Notes under the pieces: model-generated
Told to the model about the DNA's origin: nothing
What the model saw: the letters and a program-made list of their open reading frames with translations, nothing else
Database searches by the model: none
Assembly: GCF_011813015.1 (NCBI RefSeq)
Contig: NZ_QHLQ01000001.1
Span: forward strand, 1 to 64,000
Origin: Parasedimentitalea denitrificans
Lineage (GTDB): Bacteria; Pseudomonadota; Alphaproteobacteria; Rhodobacterales; Rhodobacteraceae
DNA length: 64,000 nt
Reading direction: 5' to 3'
Shown: piece after piece, positions 45,244 to 53,503 of the stretch
Layout of the letters: each line of letters starts with the position of its first letter
How positions within the stretch are numbered: position 1 is the first letter of the stretch
Position numbers and translations under genes: made by a program

Positions 45244-45789
45244 ATAGCCCGCAGACCCCATAATGCGCCGCCGCAACGCGACACCGGCCCGCGCGTCAAC
45301 GAGAAAATTCGTGACTCTGAAATCCGCCTGATCGGCGCCGAAGGCGAAAACGTTGGTGTGGTTCACCCGGCGAAGGCCATGATTATGGCGCAAGAGGCCG
45401 GACTGGATCTGGTTGAAATTTCGCCAAATGCTAAACCGCCCGTGTGTAAGATCATGGATTTTGGCAAGTTCAAGTATGAACAGCAAAAGCGGGAAAGCGA
45501 AGCGCGTAAGAAGCAAAAAATCATCGAGATCAAAGAGGTCAAGTTCCGGCCTAACACTGATATCCATGATTACGGCGTCAAAATGCGCAACGTCTATAAG
45601 TTCCTGGAAAACGGCGACAAGGTCAAAGTGACCCTTCGGTTCCGTGGCCGCGAAATGGCCCACCAGAACCTTGGCCGCGAGCTGCTGGAACGTGTTGCCG
45701 CTGACATCAAGGAACACGGCAAGGTCGAAAACATGCCAAAAATGGAAGGCCGTCAGATGATTATGCTGATTGGTCCCCTGCCAAAGTAA
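45244..45789 (+). CDS. infC: translation initiation factor IF-3, AUA start
   Basis: A 181-residue IF-3 (E. coli 180) that binds the 30S subunit and checks start codons. The N-domain begins [10 protein letters not shown] and [15 protein letters not shown], the linker is Lys/Arg-rich ([18 protein letters not shown]) and the C-domain ends LIGPLPK. Alignment with the family puts the first residue at the ATA at 45244, nine bases after AAAAGG. Rare start codons are used by infC in many bacteria for self-control, because IF-3 rejects them when plentiful. A longer reading from 45139 would add 35 unrelated residues. Confidence 0.9.
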   Translation: MARRPHNAPPQRDTGPRVNEKIRDSEIRLIGAEGENVGVVHPAKAMIMAQEAGLDLVEISPNAKPPVCKIMDFGKFKYEQQKRESEARKKQKIIEIKEVKFRPNTDIHDYGVKMRNVYKFLENGDKVKVTLRFRGREMAHQNLGRELLERVAADIKEHGKVENMPKMEGRQMIMLIGPLPK

Positions 45790-45811
45790 CGACTGCTTTT
45801 ATCTGACATTC

Positions 45812-45848
45812 AAACGCCCTCGCAGCCATTTTAGCTCGAGGGCGTTTT
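45812..45848 (+). terminator. terminator of infC
   Basis: An eleven-pair stem (AAACGCCCTCG / CGAGGGCGTTT) is followed by T, 23 bases beyond the stop. Confidence 0.85.
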
Positions 45849-45966
45849 CATTTGCAGCACTAATAATGCTCCTCAGAACCCCAAATTAACAACTTCATTT
45901 TAGTACTCTGTAATTCGAACTCGATTTCTCGTCCGCGCAAAATCCAACTATTACAGGATCTTATTG

Positions 45967-46500
45967 ATGAAGTTCACTGCCTTCTCTTGCATTGCAATCC
46001 TTCTAGCGGCTTCCACCGCTTCTGCCTTTACATTCGAAAGTGGGAATTGGGCGGCTGCCAAAGTCGGCCACGCCTGCCATGTCTTTACCCAGCGGGCTGC
46101 TCGCGACACCTCCGGCGCCCTTGTGTTCACCTTCCACAATGGGGGGTACAACTCCAGTTTTGGCTATGACTATCACCCCTGGCCCGGCGAAACCGGCGCC
46201 CCCTGGGACGAAGAGGATTTTGTCATTCTGGCTTTTGACGGTGAGGAAAGCTGGCTGGGGGATGAGATGTTTACCCATCAGGGTAATGGCGGCTACGGCG
46301 CCTATATGACCGACGGCATGGTTCCAGATATGATAAACTCGATCCAGAACTCCACATCCTCGGTCGAGGTCATGCTGGATCGCAGCGCCAAGGGGGAAGT
46401 CTGGCTGTACGGCAAATTCTCCACTGCAGGGTTTGCAGAAAGCCTGCAACGTGCCAGCGAATGGTGCGCCTTTGACCCGCACAATCTACCCACGTCCTAG
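45967..46500 (+). CDS. secreted protein of unknown function
   Basis: A 177-residue protein. Residues 1-19 are a signal peptide (MKFTAFSCIAILLAASTASA). The mature part is rich in Gly, Trp and acidic residues and has only two cysteines (HACHVF and EWCAF), which could form one disulfide. It contains WLYGKFSTAGFAESLQRASEWC, which resembles the end of invasion-associated-protein-B-like periplasmic proteins, but this is not a firm match. Start taken at ATG 45967. Monocistronic by position. Confidence 0.7.
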   Translation: MKFTAFSCIAILLAASTASAFTFESGNWAAAKVGHACHVFTQRAARDTSGALVFTFHNGGYNSSFGYDYHPWPGETGAPWDEEDFVILAFDGEESWLGDEMFTHQGNGGYGAYMTDGMVPDMINSIQNSTSSVEVMLDRSAKGEVWLYGKFSTAGFAESLQRASEWCAFDPHNLPTS

Positions 46501-46518
46501 GCACCTACTTGTCCCAAG

Positions 46519-46552
46519 GATATTGGCTACAGTTCAACCTGAGGCCAATATC
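46519..46552 (+). terminator. hairpin after secreted-protein gene
   Basis: GATATTGGC and GCCAATATC form a nine-pair stem with a 16-base loop, 18 bases after the stop. Weak T-run. Confidence 0.5.
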
Positions 46553-46595
46553 GATTATTCATTCAATAGACCTTTGTTCCTCAGCAAATTCTGGC

Positions 46596-46668
46596 CGCTT
46601 GGCCATCATGCCAATCAGATGCGCAGTGGTCCTAGGTGCCATGCAAGTCACAGATCATACCTGACGGG
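46596..46668 (-). pseudogene. decayed copy of the coxM 3' end
   Basis: This stretch aligns with 47289-47362, the end of coxM, over about 74 bases at roughly 75 percent identity by eye. Read on the minus strand it gives SGMICDLHGT then a stop, and in another frame TAHLIGMMAKR, matching coxM SGMIGDLHGT and AHLVGVMTKR. One net deletion has broken the frame. It has the same orientation as coxM. Confidence 0.72.
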
Positions 46669-46803
46669 TTCATGCCCCCTTATCTGCGCAAAACTCAGCC
46701 CAGCGTCTCCCTGCGCGTAAGAAAAAGTTGCTGCAATCTAGAACACAACCTAGCCTCACCCTATCGCTCGTCATGGTTTCTAAGGATTGAGAAAGGTTAT
46801 TTC

Positions 46804-47166
46804 ATGAACGTATTTTACAGTGTACCTACTGTTGTCACCGCGGTCGTGTTCGCTTCAACCGTCACTGCAACACCATTTGATGGCTTGTATAAATCCGAAC
46901 ACGGCTCATGGACCTGCGACCCCTTGGACATTGGCATGGATGGCGGATCACTTGGCATTGATGGCGACTTTCTGTACGGCCTAGAAAGCGAATGTGAGCT
47001 GACAAACCCAACAAATGTTCGCGGTATGGACGCTATCTTGTACGATTCAATATGCACAGCAGAAGGCGAATCCTACCCGTCATCCCGTGTAATGATCATG
47101 CAACACGACGAGGGGATTTATCTTATTCAAGACGGATCCGTCGGCGACTGGCGTGATTGCACGTAA
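46804..47166 (+). CDS. small secreted cysteine-containing protein
   Basis: A 120-residue protein with a signal peptide (about residues 1-22, ending VTATPF) and a mature part of about 98 residues with four cysteines (WTCD, SECE, SICT, DCT), enough for two disulfides. No family recognised. The start at 46804 follows GAAAGG. It lies between the two coxM-like ends on the opposite strand, and is somewhat more AT-rich than the cox genes, so it may have arrived with the rearrangement. Confidence 0.65.
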   Translation: MNVFYSVPTVVTAVVFASTVTATPFDGLYKSEHGSWTCDPLDIGMDGGSLGIDGDFLYGLESECELTNPTNVRGMDAILYDSICTAEGESYPSSRVMIMQHDEGIYLIQDGSVGDWRDCT

Positions 47167-47218
47167 CCGCTAACAACCGCAAACTCTGACAATCAATAGT
47201 CGGCAGGCCCTTTAACTT

Positions 47219-47243
47219 ATAAAGCCCCGCCAATCGGCGGAGC
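47219..47243 (-). terminator. terminator of the cox operon
   Basis: On the minus strand GCTCCGCC and GGCGGGGC pair (one wobble) and are followed by TTTATAA, 23 bases past coxM. Confidence 0.7.
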
Positions 47244-47266
47244 CTCACCCTCTTATTATGCAAGCC

Positions 47267-48052
47267 TCAGGTGGCCGCAGCCACCGCCCGCTTGGTCATA
47301 ACGCCAACCAGATGCGCACGGTATTCCTTGGTCCCATGCAGGTCACCAATCATACCTGACGGATCCAAAGACAGGCCCGCAATCGCATCAGCTGCGAAAT
47401 CAGCGCTCAGCGCCGCCTCAGCCTCACCCCAGCGGAATACCCCCTCCTCAGAAGCACCGGTCACTGCAACCCTCACCCCGTCGGCATGTTTGGCCACAAA
47501 CACCCCCACCAGCGCAAAACGCGACGCTGGCTGCACAAACTTCTGATAGCTCGCTGCCTGTGGTACCGCAAACTTGACACTAGTGATGATCTCACCCTCG
47601 TCTAGCGCAGTATCGAACATGCCCTGAAAAAAGTCATCTGCCGCAATCTCTCGCGCGTTGGTAACAACCGTCGCAGCCGAAGCCAGCGCCGCCGCCGGAT
47701 AGTCCGCTGACGGATCATTATTGGCCAATGACCCGCCAATGGTGCCGCGATTGCGCACTGCCGGATCACCAATACGCCCAGCCATCCTCGCCAGCGCCGG
47801 ATAGGCACTAGCCTGCGCCGCAACTTCGGCATGGGTAACGGCCCCTCCAACAGTCAACAAACCACCGTCAGCCGACACGCCCTGCATCTCGGCGACACCA
47901 CTCAGACTCACCAACTTGGCCGGGCTGGCCAACCGCTGTTTCATGGTTGGGATCAGGGTCTGCCCCCCACCCAGCGCCTGCGCTTCGTCACTTGCCAATG
48001 CCGCGACCGCATCCACAACAGACGAAGGCTTCTCATACTCGAAATTATACAT
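47267..48052 (-). CDS. coxM: form II CODH-type FAD-binding medium subunit
   Basis: A 261-residue FAD subunit of a molybdenum hydroxylase. It has the FAD motifs AQALGGGQTLIPTMKQRL (near residue 30) and TIGGSLANNDPSADYPAA (near 108). Slightly short of the usual 270-290. It is last in the S-L-M order that marks form II clusters. The start at 48052 follows GAGGAAGGAAG. Copy B of the intergenic repeat lies between it and coxL. Confidence 0.93.
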   Translation of the reverse strand: MYNFEYEKPSSVVDAVAALASDEAQALGGGQTLIPTMKQRLASPAKLVSLSGVAEMQGVSADGGLLTVGGAVTHAEVAAQASAYPALARMAGRIGDPAVRNRGTIGGSLANNDPSADYPAAALASAATVVTNAREIAADDFFQGMFDTALDEGEIITSVKFAVPQAASYQKFVQPASRFALVGVFVAKHADGVRVAVTGASEEGVFRWGEAEAALSADFAADAIAGLSLDPSGMIGDLHGTKEYRAHLVGVMTKRAVAAAT

Positions 48053-48095
48053 TTCGCTTCCTTCCTCAGACAGCCCGGACCCCAGCGGATCCCAG

Positions 48096-48141
48096 CTTCA
48101 TCTGGCTAAAAATATCCCGGGGGTCCGGGGGCTGCCCCCCC
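48096..48141 (+). repeat. GC-hairpin intergenic repeat, copy B
   Basis: Same element as copy A, between coxL and coxM and antisense to them. The spacing of CTTCATCTGG, AT spacer and G/C palindrome is identical. Confidence 0.8.
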
Positions 48142-48157
48142 TGCGCTCCCCATCCAA

Positions 48158-50533
48158 TCACCCATTCATCGCGGCCCAAACCCGACCGGGGCTTAGTGGC
48201 ATATCAATATGGGTCACATCCTTACCTGCAGATTGCAGTGCATCCACCACCGCATTTACCACCGCAGGCGGGGAACCAATGGCCCCGGCCTCACCACACC
48301 CCTTAACCCCAAGCGGGTTATGGGTGCAGGGAGTCTGACAGGAATGATCCACCGCATAGAATGGCAGATCATCGGCCCGGGGCATCGCATAATCCATGTA
48401 GGACGCACTCAGCAACTGACCGTCCTCATCATAGACACAGCCCTCTAGCAGCGCCTGACCAATGCCCTGGCCAATACCACCATGCACCTGCCCATCCACA
48501 ATCATAGGATTGATGATATTGCCAAAGTCATCCGCAGCCGAGAACCGTTCGATGCTGACCTTGCCAGTGTCCGGATCTACCTCAACCTCGCAGGCATAGG
48601 CCCCTGCCGGATAAGTAAAGTTGGCCGGATCATAAAACGCGGTCTCCTCAAGCCCCGGTTCAAGCTCTTCAGCCGGGAAGTCATGCGGAACATAAGCTTT
48701 GAACGCAACCTCGCCAAAGGCAACCGACTTGTCAGTGCCTGTAACGCTGAACTGCCCGTCCTTGAACTCGATATCAGCCTCCGAAGCTTCCATCATATGA
48801 GCTGCAATCTTGGTAGCCTTTTTGATGATCTTCTCGGTCGCACGCACAACAGCCGACCCACAAACTGCCAATGATCTTGATCCATAAGTTCCCATACCAA
48901 AAGGAATTTTGGAGGTGTCACCATGCACAATTTCAATCAAGCCTTCGTCGATGCCGAGCATCTCAGCAACCACCTGTGGAAACGCGGTCTCATGGCCCTG
49001 CCCGTGGCTATGGGCGCCAACCATGACAGCAAGTGTCCCCGTCGCGTTCACACGAACTGTGGCTGCATCATACAGCCCCACACGCGCACCAAGCACACCA
49101 ACTAGGTTAGACGGCGCAATTCCGCAGGCCTCAATATAGCTATTGATGCCAAGGCCACGAATTTTCCCATTGGCTTCACTTTCCGCACGGCGTGCAGGGA
49201 AACCTGCCAAATCGCCGATTTCTTCCAGCTTATCCATGACCGCATCGTAGTCGCCAGTGTCGTATTGCAAACCAACCGGGGTGGTGTATGGGAACTGATC
49301 CGGTTTGATAAAATTCTTGCGGCGTATAGCTATCGGGTCAATTCCCAGCTCTCGAGCACATTTGTCGATTACACGTTCAATCGAATATGTCGCCTCTGGT
49401 CGACCGGCACCGCGATATGCGTCAACTGGGGCTGTATTTGTGATGACAGCCTTCAGGTTCACATAAACATTTGGAACGGCGTAGTTCCCCGCCATCAGCG
49501 TCCCATGCAAGAAAGTTGGAACACAGGTCGAGAAGTTCGACAGATAGGCGCCAACATTGGCAAGTGTCGACGTACGGATCGCGATAAATGTTCCATCTGT
49601 TTCCGTCGCCAGCTCAATAGTGGTGACGTGATCACGACCATGCGCATCGGTCAGGAAACTTTCACTACGATCTGCGGTCCACTTAACAGGTCGACCTAGT
49701 TTCTTAGCAGCGGCCAGAACCAGCGCTTCCTCACCATAGTGGTAGATTTTCGACCCAAAACCACCACCAACGTCAGGCGCAATAACCGTCAATTTGTTCT
49801 CAGGAATTCCCATAACAAACGCACAAATCAGCAACCGCGTCAGGTGCGGGTTCTGCGATGTGGTGTACAGGGTGTAGTCACCAGTGCCCGGATTGTAATT
49901 CGCCGTCGACGCGCGTGGCTCCATGGCATTGGGGACAAGCCGGTTGTTCACCAACTCCAAGGTTGTCACATGCGGCGCGTTCTTAATCGCTTCATCTGTT
50001 GCCGCACGATTGTCTTCTATCCAACCCCAGTCAAAACACAGGTTGGTTTCAATTTCATCATGCACCAGTGGTGCACCTTCGGCCAGCGCGGCGACAGAGC
50101 TAGCAACAGCGGGCAACTCATCAATGTCCACCTCTAATGCTTCAACGGCGTCGCGCGCTTGTTCATATGTTTCCGCTATGACGGCTGCATAGGCATCCCC
50201 GACGTGACGTACCTTGCCATGCGCCAACACCGGGCGCTTTGGCTCTTTCATAGGTGTGCCATCACGGCTTTCAATGTACCAGCCAGCAGGGTTTCCGCCG
50301 ACCTCGACAAAATCTTCGCCGGTAAACACCGCCAAGACACCAGGCATGGCCTCAGCAGCGGACGTGTCGACGCTGTTGATCTTACCATTGGCAACATTCG
50401 AACGTGCAAATGCCGCGTAGGCCTGTCCATGTAGATTGATATCGTCGGTATAATTTCCGTTCCCAGTCAGGAACCTTACATCTTCGCGCCGCTTCGGGCT
50501 GGCGCCAATGCCACTATCCTTAGGCATATTCAA
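48158..50533 (-). CDS. coxL: form II CODH-type molybdopterin large subunit
   Basis: The 791-residue catalytic subunit of an aerobic xanthine-oxidase-family hydroxylase. The active-site loop reads AYRGAGR (residues 372-378), the form II signature; true CO dehydrogenase (form I) has AYRCSFR with a copper-binding cysteine. The catalytic glutamate lies in GVKGCGEAGAIGSPPA near the C-terminus, and PDVGGGFGSK binds molybdopterin. Form II enzymes are common in roseobacters and most do not oxidise CO, so the true substrate is unknown. It starts behind GGGGAGGAG. Confidence 0.95.
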   Translation of the reverse strand: MNMPKDSGIGASPKRREDVRFLTGNGNYTDDINLHGQAYAAFARSNVANGKINSVDTSAAEAMPGVLAVFTGEDFVEVGGNPAGWYIESRDGTPMKEPKRPVLAHGKVRHVGDAYAAVIAETYEQARDAVEALEVDIDELPAVASSVAALAEGAPLVHDEIETNLCFDWGWIEDNRAATDEAIKNAPHVTTLELVNNRLVPNAMEPRASTANYNPGTGDYTLYTTSQNPHLTRLLICAFVMGIPENKLTVIAPDVGGGFGSKIYHYGEEALVLAAAKKLGRPVKWTADRSESFLTDAHGRDHVTTIELATETDGTFIAIRTSTLANVGAYLSNFSTCVPTFLHGTLMAGNYAVPNVYVNLKAVITNTAPVDAYRGAGRPEATYSIERVIDKCARELGIDPIAIRRKNFIKPDQFPYTTPVGLQYDTGDYDAVMDKLEEIGDLAGFPARRAESEANGKIRGLGINSYIEACGIAPSNLVGVLGARVGLYDAATVRVNATGTLAVMVGAHSHGQGHETAFPQVVAEMLGIDEGLIEIVHGDTSKIPFGMGTYGSRSLAVCGSAVVRATEKIIKKATKIAAHMMEASEADIEFKDGQFSVTGTDKSVAFGEVAFKAYVPHDFPAEELEPGLEETAFYDPANFTYPAGAYACEVEVDPDTGKVSIERFSAADDFGNIINPMIVDGQVHGGIGQGIGQALLEGCVYDEDGQLLSASYMDYAMPRADDLPFYAVDHSCQTPCTHNPLGVKGCGEAGAIGSPPAVVNAVVDALQSAGKDVTHIDMPLSPGRVWAAMNG

Positions 50534-50577
50534 ATACTCCTCCCCTGAGCCGGCCTTAATTTACCGGTCCAAACTAT

Positions 50578-50778
50578 TTACTCTCCACGCTTGCGACGAC
50601 GACTTAGAAACCAACTCAGCCCGATCACGACAACAAACGCCAATCCTTTGGGTATCAGGCGCAAGATCTGTTCGTTTTCAGGTGCATAGCCAATCTGGTC
50701 GATCAAAACATTTCCACCAACCAGTATCCCCAGGCCAAGCACGAAACACAGTAGAAGGCTGATAATCGTCTTCGCCAA
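50578..50778 (-). CDS. small membrane protein between coxS and coxL
   Basis: About 66 residues with two hydrophobic helices ([20 protein letters not shown] and [13 protein letters not shown]) and a basic C-terminus (SRRRKRGE). The TTG at 50778 has GGTGGAG seven bases before it and follows the coxS stop, so it is preferred; an ATG at 50817 would give 79 residues and overlap coxS. No family known to me. The place between two enzyme subunits suggests a membrane anchor or electron-transfer partner. Confidence 0.65.
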   Translation of the reverse strand: MAKTIISLLLCFVLGLGILVGGNVLIDQIGYAPENEQILRLIPKGLAFVVVIGLSWFLSRRRKRGE

Positions 50779-50782
50779 GTAA

Positions 50783-51268
50783 CTACTCCACCGCGAGGGC
50801 AGAAACGTCTTGCCCACTGGCTGCCATGATGGATTTTACGATGTTGTGGTATCCGGTACAGCGGCACAGGTTGCCTTCCAGATACTCCCGGACATCTTGC
50901 TCCGAAGGCTTTGGGTTATCCTTCAACAGCGCTGCCGCCGACATCACCATGCCCGGAGTGCAAAATCCGCACTGTAACCCATGATGTTCCTGAAACGCGG
51001 CTTGAATTGCATTCAGCGACCCATCTGCTGCGGCTTGCCCCTCAATCGTGGCAACCTCGGCACCATCTGCTTCGGCGGCCAGCATCGTGCAGCTTTTCAC
51101 CGCTTTGCCATCTACATGCACTACACAGGCACCGCATTGGCTGGTGTCGCATCCCACATGTGTTCCGGTCAGGCCTAATTGCTCGCGCAGGAATGAGGAC
51201 AGCAACGTGCGCCCCTCAACCTCTCCGCTGGCGGCCGTCCCATTCACGGTCATCGAGACCTTAGTCAT
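50783..51268 (-). CDS. coxS: form II CODH-type 2Fe-2S small subunit
   Basis: A 161-residue electron-transfer subunit with two 2Fe-2S clusters: the plant-type motif [21 protein letters not shown] (near residues 39-59) and the helical pair CGFCTPG / CRCTGY (near 97-135). The start at 51268 has good support. First of the S-L-M enzyme genes, 115 bases after the molybdopterin-binding gene. Confidence 0.95.
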   Translation of the reverse strand: MTKVSMTVNGTAASGEVEGRTLLSSFLREQLGLTGTHVGCDTSQCGACVVHVDGKAVKSCTMLAAEADGAEVATIEGQAAADGSLNAIQAAFQEHHGLQCGFCTPGMVMSAAALLKDNPKPSEQDVREYLEGNLCRCTGYHNIVKSIMAASGQDVSALAVE

Positions 51269-51383
51269 GAACTCCTCCCTTAGCTATTTTGTTGGCTAAG
51301 GGGAGTTAAGCACGGGTTTGCCAATCTGCGAAACACTTTACGCGTGTTATCGAAAAATAATATGTGCACATTCGATCATGGAA

Positions 51384-52409
51384 TTATCCATTTGTGGAGC
51401 GCCGTGGCATTGGACGGGTTGGAATTTCCTTGAGCAAACCACCTACGCCCATCGCCGCAATATCACTGCTGCTGACCTCGATCCCACATATCACCCGCTC
51501 CAGCACCCAGTCTGCGCCATTCAGAGCTGGCGAGCGTGCGCAGCCCGGCAAGCCAATCACCGGCTTGCCGTTCAAATCACCCAAAAACAGAAGATTACCC
51601 GGATCCACTGGCATCCCAAACCGTGTCACCTGCCCCCCAGCCTGTCGCAGCGCCTCGGGTGCGACATCCATTGGATCGGATGTGGCCGAACCTGTCAGAA
51701 CCAGAACGATATCTCCTTCCGCTGCCGACAGCGCCTTGGCAATGTCCGCCTCACAATGGGGAACAACCACACGATCCGTCAGAACCAAACCCATCCGCTC
51801 CAGACGCCCAGCCATAGATGCCCTGCCTTTGTCCGACGGGGTCTCCTCGGTGACGCGAGTCTCGATCAGAGTCGCTGTTGAATAAACAGGCGGCGCGACA
51901 TTCATCGCATGCGCAGCCCCCTCACAGACCAAATCTAATGCCCGCCGAGGCACCGCATAAGAGATGATCTTGATCGTCGCCACCATCCCCCCGTCATCCA
52001 CCCGATGGTAATCCGGCACCGTGGCAATCGAAACCATCGGGTCCACCGCGTTGATCACCTCGATCTGCGCCCTGTCCAGTCGCAGCACACCGCACCCGGC
52101 GGCATATAGGTTCACCCGTCCTGCGCCAGCTCCAGAAATCCGCAGGTGCTGCCCTGCACTATCCACAACGATAGACTGCGCCAGCAGTGTCGCCGCTTCA
52201 TCCTCATGGACATCGCCCGGCTCAAGCTGGGCCACTGTGACCTCAGACACGCGCAGCGCCGCAAGGTCCTCTAGATGGTTCGAGGACAGTGCCGTACCCT
52301 TTGCGATACGATAGGTCAGTTCACTCTTATAAGGCCGTTGTCCGGCCTCCATCGAATGAGCCAGGATTGCCCCTTCGGCCTTCGGCAATGCCACCAACCC
52401 AAACTTCAC
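51384..52409 (-). CDS. molybdopterin-binding protein of the cox cluster
   Basis: A 341-residue MoaB/MoeA-type molybdopterin-binding protein. The domain (about 170-330) has VLVLTGSATSDPMDV and VIGLPGCARSPALNGADWVLERV. In many relatives this module is fused to a C-terminal MobA-like nucleotidyltransferase that would make the cytosine dinucleotide cofactor; here the protein stops after the first part. It probably prepares or inserts the cofactor for CoxL. Its start overlaps the end of the XdhC-type gene (ATGA). Confidence 0.85.
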   Translation of the reverse strand: MKFGLVALPKAEGAILAHSMEAGQRPYKSELTYRIAKGTALSSNHLEDLAALRVSEVTVAQLEPGDVHEDEAATLLAQSIVVDSAGQHLRISGAGAGRVNLYAAGCGVLRLDRAQIEVINAVDPMVSIATVPDYHRVDDGGMVATIKIISYAVPRRALDLVCEGAAHAMNVAPPVYSTATLIETRVTEETPSDKGRASMAGRLERMGLVLTDRVVVPHCEADIAKALSAAEGDIVLVLTGSATSDPMDVAPEALRQAGGQVTRFGMPVDPGNLLFLGDLNGKPVIGLPGCARSPALNGADWVLERVICGIEVSSSDIAAMGVGGLLKEIPTRPMPRRSTNG

Positions 52410-53389
52410 GCAGCTTTACCACGCAGAACCGCTGTCATTTCCGCAAGTATTGAAACCGCAATCTCCGCCGGACTAGCCGCGCCAATATCCAGCCCAATGG
52501 GCCCATGGATACGGCCAATCTGATCATCGTCGAACCCGGCAGCCGTCATCCGGTCCAGCCGCTTGGCATGGGTCCGTTTTGAGCCCAGCGCCCCGATATA
52601 GAAACACTCGGCAGTCAGTGCAGCCTGCAATGCCGGATCATCCAGTTTCGGATCATGCGTCAGCAGCACCAATGCGGTACGCGCATCCAACCCCAATTTG
52701 GCCACGGCCTCGTCAGGCCAGTCATCCACGATCACCTCGCCGGGAAAGCGGTCCGCACTGGCAAAGGCCTCGCGCGGGTCGATCAACACCGGGTCATATC
52801 CCGCAATCCGGGCCATCGGCACCAGCGCCTGCGCAATATGCACCGCCCCCACACAGATTAATCGCAGCGGAGGATTATGCACCGCCACAAAGGTCTCATC
52901 GTCATCTTCCATCCCCGAGCGGTCCATTCGCATCCGATCCGCATGACCGTCATGCAGTAACCGTCTCACGCCGAGTTCTAGGTTCACTTCATAGGCCAGC
53001 GCCTGCCGCCCAGCGCGTGCTGCAACCAGCTGTTCCAGCAGATCAATCGGTAGTGCAGATCCCACCGGCTCCACCAGAACCTTGATCGTCCCACCACAGG
53101 CCAGCCCAACGGCAAAGGCATCCTCATCCGAGACGCCAAACTCTAATAGGCGGTGTTCGCCATCGTTCATGGCATCTAACGCCTCGACCACAACCGCCCC
53201 CTCGACACAGCCCCCTGAGACCGAGCCTTCAAAACGCCCCTGATCATCAATCACCAACATTGATCCAGTACGTCGCGGAGCGGACCCCCAAGTTTGAACT
53301 ACGGTTGCAAGGGCTACCCCCCGGCCCGCACGATACCAATCAAGGGCAGTTTCCGGTGCGCTTTCAAATCGCTTGTTTTGCTGGCTCAT
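52406..53389 (-). CDS. XdhC/CoxI-family maturation factor
   Basis: A 327-residue chaperone that binds molybdenum cofactor and aids its sulfuration before insertion. The N-terminal part has WGSAPRRTGSMLVIDDQGRF and SVSGGCVEGAVVVEA; the C-terminal Rossmann part has LICVGAVHIAQAL and FYIGALGSKRTHAKR. It joins the XdhC and XdhC_C domains in one chain. The start at 53389 follows GGAGGACATA. Confidence 0.93.
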   Translation of the reverse strand: MSQQNKRFESAPETALDWYRAGRGVALATVVQTWGSAPRRTGSMLVIDDQGRFEGSVSGGCVEGAVVVEALDAMNDGEHRLLEFGVSDEDAFAVGLACGGTIKVLVEPVGSALPIDLLEQLVAARAGRQALAYEVNLELGVRRLLHDGHADRMRMDRSGMEDDDETFVAVHNPPLRLICVGAVHIAQALVPMARIAGYDPVLIDPREAFASADRFPGEVIVDDWPDEAVAKLGLDARTALVLLTHDPKLDDPALQAALTAECFYIGALGSKRTHAKRLDRMTAAGFDDDQIGRIHGPIGLDIGAASPAEIAVSILAEMTAVLRGKAA

Positions 53390-53503
53390 TATGTCCTCCA
53401 CCCCGGCGTTCGGGCGTCTTCACCTTATGACACTTGTCCAAAACGCAATCACAATTCGACATGCGGTGCAAACCCAATCGTCTTTGCCCCAGTATCGAAG
53501 GCA

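Noticed and set aside
48158..50533. Genuine CO dehydrogenase (form I)
   Set aside because: The active-site loop is AYRGAGR, not AYRCSFR, and gene order is S-L-M, so CO oxidation is not claimed.
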